Below, one piece after another: positions 5,598-9,875 of a stretch of DNA of 9,875 nucleotides. Source of the stretch: an uncultured Clostridia bacterium. Lineage in GTDB: Bacteria > Bacillota > Clostridia > Lachnospirales > Lachnospiraceae. The notes beneath the pieces are model-generated. The model saw nothing but the letters and a program-made list of their open reading frames with translations, was not told the DNA's origin and made no database searches. A program made the position numbers and the translations under genes. Each line of letters begins with the position of its first letter. The first letter of the stretch is position 1. The DNA lies in contig CAMODY010000059.1 in the NCBI GenBank assembly GCA_946611595.1, positions 1 to 9,875 on the forward strand, written 5' to 3'.

Positions 5598-6698
5598 ATG
5601 GCTGATTACTATTTTCACATGAATAATATGACAGTCGGCTATAACAAAAAGCCCCTGATCAAAGATATTGAAATCGGAATCAATAAAGGTGAGATCATCA
5701 CTCTTATCGGACCGAACGGATCCGGCAAGTCCACGATCCTCAAAAGTATTTCGAGAAACTTAGAGCTTCTTGCAGGCTGCGTCACCTTGGAAAACAACGA
5801 GATCCGCGACATGACCTTCCGCGATCTTTCCAAGAAGATGGCGGTCATGCTGACTGAGCGGATCAAGACGGAGTACATGACCTGCTATGAAATCGTTGCA
5901 ACCGGACGTTATCCGTACACGGGACGTCTCGGCATTTTGTCGAAAGAAGATGAAGATATCGTAGAAGAGTCCTTGAAGAGAGTGCATGCGGTGGAGCTTG
6001 GTTCCAAGAACTTTGATGCCATCAGTGATGGACAGCGCCAGAGAATTCTTTTAGCAAGAGCACTCTGCCAGCAGCCGGAGATCATCCTGCTTGATGAGCC
6101 AACCTCCTTCCTGGATATCAAACATAAGTTGGAGCTGCTTGCGATCCTCCGCAGCATGGCAAAAGAGAAAAACATCACAGTCATCATGTCCTTGCATGAG
6201 ATCGATCTTGCACAGAAGATTTCAGATAAAGTTATCTGCGTTAAGGGGGACCACATCTCACTCTTTGGAGAGCCGGAAAACATTTTCACTTACGATAACA
6301 TCAGAGATCTGTATTCCATCGATAATGGAAGCTACGATCCGCTGTACGGAAGCATCGAACTTCCGCGGCCGAAGGGAGAACCGGATACGTTTGTTATCTC
6401 ATCATGCGGCAAAGGAATCCCGGTCTTCAGAAAACTGCAAAAAGAAAATGCAGCGTTCATCGCAGGCATTTTATATACCAATGATTTGGACTACGAACTT
6501 GCTAAACAATTAGCTTCTGAAATCATCGAAGAAAAGCCGTTCTGTTCAATCAGCGAGGAGAATATCCAAAAAGCAAAAGCTGCCATCGATAAGTGCAGCC
6601 GCGTGATCGATGCAGGCGTAGAAATCGGCGAATACAATCAAGGTATTCAGGAGATTTTAGACTATGCAAAGCAGGCTGGAAAGCTTTATAATAATTAG
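5598..6698 (+). CDS. ABC importer ATPase, FepC/BtuD type with extra C-terminal domain
   Basis: A 366-residue ATPase that powers the importer with the permease encoded just before. Walker A is GPNGSGKST (38-46), the signature is SDGQR (143-147, in place of LSGGQ), Walker B is IILLDEP (162-168) with catalytic Glu167, the D-loop is SFLD (170-173) and the switch histidine is His200. The stretch GRYPYTGRLG (103-112) is typical of iron-complex/cobalamin importers. In my alignment to FepC-like proteins the Q-loop glutamine falls at Thr86 (AVMLTER). The core ends near 250; family members are usually 250-275 residues, so about 110 are extra. That tail contains a glycine-rich SSCGKGIPVFRKLQ and alternating strand/helix-like sequence, suggesting a small Rossmann-like or regulatory domain, function unknown. 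A 64-bp gap separates it from cbiD. Confidence 0.93.
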   Translation: MADYYFHMNNMTVGYNKKPLIKDIEIGINKGEIITLIGPNGSGKSTILKSISRNLELLAGCVTLENNEIRDMTFRDLSKKMAVMLTERIKTEYMTCYEIVATGRYPYTGRLGILSKEDEDIVEESLKRVHAVELGSKNFDAISDGQRQRILLARALCQQPEIILLDEPTSFLDIKHKLELLAILRSMAKEKNITVIMSLHEIDLAQKISDKVICVKGDHISLFGEPENIFTYDNIRDLYSIDNGSYDPLYGSIELPRPKGEPDTFVISSCGKGIPVFRKLQKENAAFIAGILYTNDLDYELAKQLASEIIEEKPFCSISEENIQKAKAAIDKCSRVIDAGVEIGEYNQGIQEILDYAKQAGKLYNN

Positions 6699-6762
6699 TT
6701 AGACAGCATTTGAAAAATGGCTTTTTCGGGAAGCTAATAAGAAGTTTCGGTAAAAGAAAAAA

Positions 6763-7947
6763 ATGGACCAATACATTTATAAAAACCAAAAGAAGATGGC
6801 GCTGGGAATTACCACTGGCAGCTGCGCAGCTTTAACGGCACGTGCAGCGGCTTTGCATCTTATGGGCTTTGGTCCTGTCAGCGAAAGTTCACTGATGACT
6901 CCTAAGGGGATCCGCGTGACCTTCCCTGTCGAACTGGTTGAAGACAGTAAAGAACAGGCGGAGTACCGGATCAAGAAAGACTCCGGGGACGATCCGGATG
7001 TCACGCACGGTACTTACATTCACTGCGCCGTAAGAAGAGCAACCGAAAATGAAATTCCGGAATTTGCTTTTCACAGCGAGCTGTATCCAAATCTTTATTT
7101 AGACGGCGGCGAAGGCGTCGGCAGAGTTACAAAACCCGGGCTTACGCAGCCTGTCGGTTATGCGGCGATCAATGAAGTTCCGCGCAGCATGATCTTTCAG
7201 GCGGTGGCCGATGTTTTAGACTCTGCGGATGAGCATGGCTGCTTCCTGATCACGGTCCATATTCCGGAAGGGAAGACGCTTGCAAAGAAGACCTTTAATC
7301 CGCGTCTTGGAATTGAAAACGGAATTTCTGTTTTAGGAACCAGCGGCATCATTGAGCCGATGAGTGATAAAGCAATTGTAGATACGACAGAAACTCTGAT
7401 CCGTCAGCGGAAAGGCTTAGGACATGAGACGCTTCTTGTAACGCCTGGTAATTACGGACAGGGCTACGTTACAGATTATCTCGGCATGGATCTTTCCTCT
7501 TCCATTAAGTGCAGTAACTTTATGGGTGAAACGATCGACCTTGCCGTATCGTATGAATTTAAACAGTTCCTGCTTGTCGGAAATATCGGAAAGATTGCAA
7601 AACTTTCGGCAGGCATCATGAATACGCATTCCCACACTGCAGACTGCAGATGGGAAATCATTGCAGCGAATGCGGCAGTGTGCGGCGCTTCAAAAGAATT
7701 GCTTAAAATACTGGAAGGCTGCATCACGACCGAGGAGATGCTGAAATATTTAGATCAGGAAGATCTGATCAAACCGGTCATGGAACGGATCATGGAACGC
7801 GTGGAAAAATATGTCAGCATGCGGGCAGGAGAGAGCATGAAGACGGGCGTCTATATGTTCTCAGAAAATTACGGGCTTTTGGGACAGACCTCTTTGGCGG
7901 AAGAAATCCTTGAAGCGGTAAAAGCAGAAGAGAAAGAAAAGAATTAG
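6763..7947 (+). CDS. cbiD: CbiD, cobalt-precorrin-5B (C1)-methyltransferase
   Basis: CbiD transfers a methyl group from S-adenosylmethionine to C1 of cobalt-precorrin-5B, giving cobalt-precorrin-6A, in the anaerobic cobalamin pathway in the cytoplasm. The 394-residue protein has the family landmarks: GITTGSCAALTARAA (15-29), GGEGVGRVTKPGL (115-127) followed by AAINEVPRSMI (134-144), KKTFNPRLGIENG (175-187) with SVLGTSGIIEPM (189-200), a TPGNYG loop (227-232), and THSHTADCRWE (288-298). Length is slightly above the usual 360-380, with a Glu/Lys-rich tail. The ATG at 6763 is chosen because the residues before the TTGSC motif (YKNQKK) look like those of other clostridial CbiD proteins. Its ribosome site is weak (A-rich, no GGAGG). 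An internal ATG at 6796 is possible but less likely. Confidence 0.94.
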   Translation: MDQYIYKNQKKMALGITTGSCAALTARAAALHLMGFGPVSESSLMTPKGIRVTFPVELVEDSKEQAEYRIKKDSGDDPDVTHGTYIHCAVRRATENEIPEFAFHSELYPNLYLDGGEGVGRVTKPGLTQPVGYAAINEVPRSMIFQAVADVLDSADEHGCFLITVHIPEGKTLAKKTFNPRLGIENGISVLGTSGIIEPMSDKAIVDTTETLIRQRKGLGHETLLVTPGNYGQGYVTDYLGMDLSSSIKCSNFMGETIDLAVSYEFKQFLLVGNIGKIAKLSAGIMNTHSHTADCRWEIIAANAAVCGASKELLKILEGCITTEEMLKYLDQEDLIKPVMERIMERVEKYVSMRAGESMKTGVYMFSENYGLLGQTSLAEEILEAVKAEEKEKN

Positions 7948-7955
7948 ATATATTT

Positions 7956-7960
7956 GGAGG
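7956..7960 (+). promoter_or_regulatory. Ribosome binding site of cbiF
   Basis: GGAGG, 8 nt before the ATG at 7969. It excludes the in-frame TTG at 7954, which lies across the site itself. Confidence 0.9.
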
Positions 7961-7968
7961 AAAACAAC

Positions 7969-8727
7969 ATGGTACATTTTGTGGGCGCCGGCCCTGGAGC
8001 AGAAGATCTCATCACTGTCAGAGGACAGAGACTCCTTCAGGAAGCAGACATTATTATTTACGCAGGGAGCCTGGTTAATCCGGGTCTTTTAAAGAATGCA
8101 AAAGAAGGCTGCAAAATTTATGATAGTGCGTATATGACACTGGATGAAGTTTTAAATGTGATCTTCGATGCAGAGGAAAAAGGTCTAATGACCGTGCGTC
8201 TTCATACAGGAGATCCGTCTATCTATGGTGCGATCAAAGAGCAGATGGATGGCCTTGATACCAAGAATATTGAATATGATGTTTGCCCGGGCGTAAGTTC
8301 CATGTCAGGCGTTGCATCCGCACTTAAAGTAGAATATACGCTTCCGGATGTTTCCCAGACAATCATCATCACACGCGCAGAAGGAAGAACGGAAGTTCCG
8401 GAAAAGGAAAGCCTTAAATCCATGGCGTGCCACAAAGCAACCATGCTGCTGTTCCTTTCTTCTTCCCTCGCTGACAAAGTAAAGGCAGATCTGATCGAAG
8501 GCGGATATGAGCCGACGACTCCGGTTGCTGTTGTGTATAAAGCAACCTGGCCGGATCAGAAGATTCTGCATACAACGCTTGAGAATCTGCCGGAAGATAT
8601 GAAGAAAGAAAGCATCACAAAGACAGCAATGATCGTTGTTGGTCATGTATTAAACAGCGACTATAAACTTTCGAAATTATATGATCCGACGTTCTCTACA
8701 GAGTTCAGAGAGGCAACGGAAAAATAA
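7969..8727 (+). CDS. cbiF: CbiF, cobalt-precorrin-4 C11-methyltransferase
   Basis: CbiF methylates C11 of cobalt-precorrin-4 with S-adenosylmethionine to give cobalt-precorrin-5A, the substrate of CbiG encoded next. The 252-residue length is normal for the family. It is a tetrapyrrole methylase: the N-terminal VHFVGAGPGAEDLITVRG (2-19) is the glycine-rich SAM/substrate loop, YAGSLVN (31-37) is the stretch typical of CbiF/CobM, HTGDPSIYGAI (79-89) is the second conserved loop, and CPGVSSMSGVASAL (106-119) and TIIITRAEGRT (131-141) follow in the expected order. The aerobic homologue is CobM; with CbiD and CbiG alongside, the anaerobic name fits. The gene starts 21 nt after the cbiD stop and ends 7 nt before cbiG, so it is in one operon with both. 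Confidence 0.95.
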   Translation: MVHFVGAGPGAEDLITVRGQRLLQEADIIIYAGSLVNPGLLKNAKEGCKIYDSAYMTLDEVLNVIFDAEEKGLMTVRLHTGDPSIYGAIKEQMDGLDTKNIEYDVCPGVSSMSGVASALKVEYTLPDVSQTIIITRAEGRTEVPEKESLKSMACHKATMLLFLSSSLADKVKADLIEGGYEPTTPVAVVYKATWPDQKILHTTLENLPEDMKKESITKTAMIVVGHVLNSDYKLSKLYDPTFSTEFREATEK

Positions 8728-8734
8728 AACTAAT

Positions 8735-9769
8735 ATGGAAGTATTGATCATCTCCTGCAGTAAAAACGGATATGAACTCGGGGAAAGGGTCAAAGAAGAA
8801 TGGCTTCTTCATGACCCTTCGATTCATGCCCGTCATATTGTAAAAACGAAGATGCTTCCGGAGCTTTCTTTGGAAGGTAAGATGGAAGACTTTGTAAGGG
8901 AGCATTTTACAGAGTACGAGGTTTTGCTTTTTATCTGCGCAACAGGAATTGCGGTCCGCGCGATTGCGCCTGTGCTAAAACATAAATCCGTTGACCCTGC
9001 TGTGCTGGTTATGGACGATCAGGCAAGACATTGTATCTCGCTTCTTTCAGGCCATGCAGGTGGTGCAAATGCCTATACCCATATGCTTGCAGCGATGACA
9101 GGGGCGGATCCTGTGATCACAACCGCATCGGACCTGGAAGGCAAATTTGCTGTTGATGTTTTTGCAAGAGAGAATGGCCTTATTGTTGCAAACTGGAAGA
9201 CCGCGAAATTTATTTCCGTTGAGATTCTTTCCGGGAAAAAGGTTGGAATTCTTTCGGATTATCCGATCGGGGGAGAACTGCCGGAGGGCATTGTCCCATA
9301 TACCGGACAGGAAGATATGATGTATATCCATGTTACGGATCAGAAAAAAGAAAAGGGCAATGACCGCTGCCTAAAACTTCTTGTGCCGGACCTTACACTT
9401 GGTATCGGCTGCAGGAAAGAGACTCCTCAGGATATGATCGAGACTGCAGTGTCAGAGTTTATGAGCGAACATGAATTTGATCTTCGCTCTGTAGCAGTTC
9501 TTTCCAGCATTGATCTTAAGGCAAATGAAGAGGGACTTTTAGCCTTTGCTCAAAAACATAAGATTCCTTTCCACACATATTCTGCGGAACAGCTTTCTGC
9601 CCTTGAAGGCGAGTTCTCTGAATCGGAGTTCGTAGAAAGTGTGACCGGAGTTTCAGGTGTCTGTGAGAGAGCAGCTGTAGCGGAAGGCGGAGAACTCCTG
9701 ATCAAAAAAACAAAATATCCGCAGGTAACGCTTGCGCTGAGCAGAAAACTTTTTTCTATCAGCTTTTAA
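8735..9769 (+). CDS. cbiG: CbiG, cobalt-precorrin-5A hydrolase
   Basis: CbiG opens the ring-A delta-lactone of cobalt-precorrin-5A and releases the two-carbon fragment as acetaldehyde, giving cobalt-precorrin-5B for CbiD. The 344-residue protein has all three CbiG regions: an N-terminal domain (about 1-130) with FICATGIAVRAIAP (67-80) and DPAVLVMDDQ (87-96) leading into ISLLSGHAGGAN (101-112); a middle region (about 135-215); and a C-terminal CobE/CbiG domain (about 218-340) with TLGIGCRKET (221-230), SSIDLKANEEGL (258-269) and TGVSGVCERAAV (304-315) before LLIKKTK. The ATG at 8735 is preferred because the upstream in-frame extension to 8681 overlaps cbiF and is Arg/Ser/Lys-rich without family character. 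No good ribosome site precedes 8735; coupling to the cbiF stop 7 nt upstream is likely. Confidence 0.94.
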   Translation: MEVLIISCSKNGYELGERVKEEWLLHDPSIHARHIVKTKMLPELSLEGKMEDFVREHFTEYEVLLFICATGIAVRAIAPVLKHKSVDPAVLVMDDQARHCISLLSGHAGGANAYTHMLAAMTGADPVITTASDLEGKFAVDVFARENGLIVANWKTAKFISVEILSGKKVGILSDYPIGGELPEGIVPYTGQEDMMYIHVTDQKKEKGNDRCLKLLVPDLTLGIGCRKETPQDMIETAVSEFMSEHEFDLRSVAVLSSIDLKANEEGLLAFAQKHKIPFHTYSAEQLSALEGEFSESEFVESVTGVSGVCERAAVAEGGELLIKKTKYPQVTLALSRKLFSISF

Positions 9770-9809
9770 GAAGACGCTGCGGATCTGTATAAGTATGACA
9801 TTATTACAC

Positions 9810-9814
9810 GGAGG
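9810..9814 (+). promoter_or_regulatory. Ribosome binding site of the last gene
   Basis: GGAGG, 9 nt before the GTG at 9824. It supports that GTG as the start of the gene cut by the window end. Confidence 0.85.
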
Positions 9815-9823
9815 AAATACAAA

Positions 9824-9875
9824 GTGAAACAATTATATGTAATCGGAATGGGACCGGGAGCTTATGAAAAGATGA
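9824..9875 (+). CDS. Tetrapyrrole (corrin) methylase, probably CbiH (3' partial)
   Basis: Only about 17 codons are visible. They start at GTG behind a good ribosome site and read KQLYVIGMGPGAYEKM. The VIGxGPG loop is the N-terminal SAM/substrate loop of the tetrapyrrole methylase family. Position after cbiG, and the acidic residue plus Met that follow the loop, suggest CbiH (CobJ), which methylates C17 and contracts the ring one step before CbiF. CbiL, CbiE or another family member cannot be excluded from so few residues. Confidence 0.75.
   Translation, partial: MKQLYVIGMGPGAYEKM

Noticed and set aside
6706..6726. Small hairpin (GCATTT / AAATGGC with bulge) followed by TTTTT between ATPase and cbiD
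   Set aside because: Only two GC pairs, a bulge and a 3-nt loop; too weak to call a terminator. At most it gives slight attenuation.
9770..9823. Frame stays open from the cbiG stop to the next start, suggesting a CbiG-CbiH fusion broken by TAA
   Set aside because: An 18-codon gap without a stop is common by chance, and a strong ribosome site plus GTG sits at the right distance, so two separate genes are the simpler reading.

Overview
The window looks like a chromosomal segment from an anaerobic Gram-positive Clostridia species, most likely of the Lachnospiraceae type. The grounds are moderate GC content, strong GGAGG-type ribosome binding sites, a lipoprotein-anchored binding protein, NEAT-like/FIVAR surface domains, and an oxygen-independent (cobalt-early, Cbi-type) corrin ring pathway. 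All genes lie on the plus strand and read as one long operon or two overlapping transcription units. Both ends are cut: the first gene has no start here and the last has only about 17 codons.

Left part (1-3073): a very large, probably secreted or surface protein. From N to C it shows a Pro/Thr/Glu-rich stretch, two NEAT-like beta domains encoded by a perfect 342-bp DNA repeat, a FIVAR helical module, a third and a fourth NEAT-like domain, and a C-terminal region related to the N-terminal lobe of the binding protein encoded by the next gene. Middle part (3074-6698): a complete ABC importer of the iron-complex/cobalamin/heme class, with lipoprotein receptor, BtuC/FecCD-type permease, and an ATPase with an unusual extra C-terminal domain. 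Strong stem-loops lie on both sides of the receptor gene. Right part (6763-9875): cbiD, cbiF, cbiG and the first codons of what is probably cbiH.

The four cbi enzymes cover consecutive steps of corrin ring synthesis: CbiH (ring contraction, C17 methylation), CbiF (C11 methylation), CbiG (lactone opening) and CbiD (C1 methylation). Their placement directly behind the importer suggests that the importer and the surface protein handle a metal or tetrapyrrole needed for, or related to, corrinoid metabolism (cobalt, cobalt complex, corrinoid, or heme-like ring). The substrate cannot be read from the sequence.

The most unusual element is the first gene. It joins NEAT-like modules to what appears to be half of a class III substrate-binding protein, immediately upstream of the full-length relative. 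This suggests a surface capture and hand-off device. No cobalamin riboswitch is visible inside the window; if there is one it would lie upstream of base 1.
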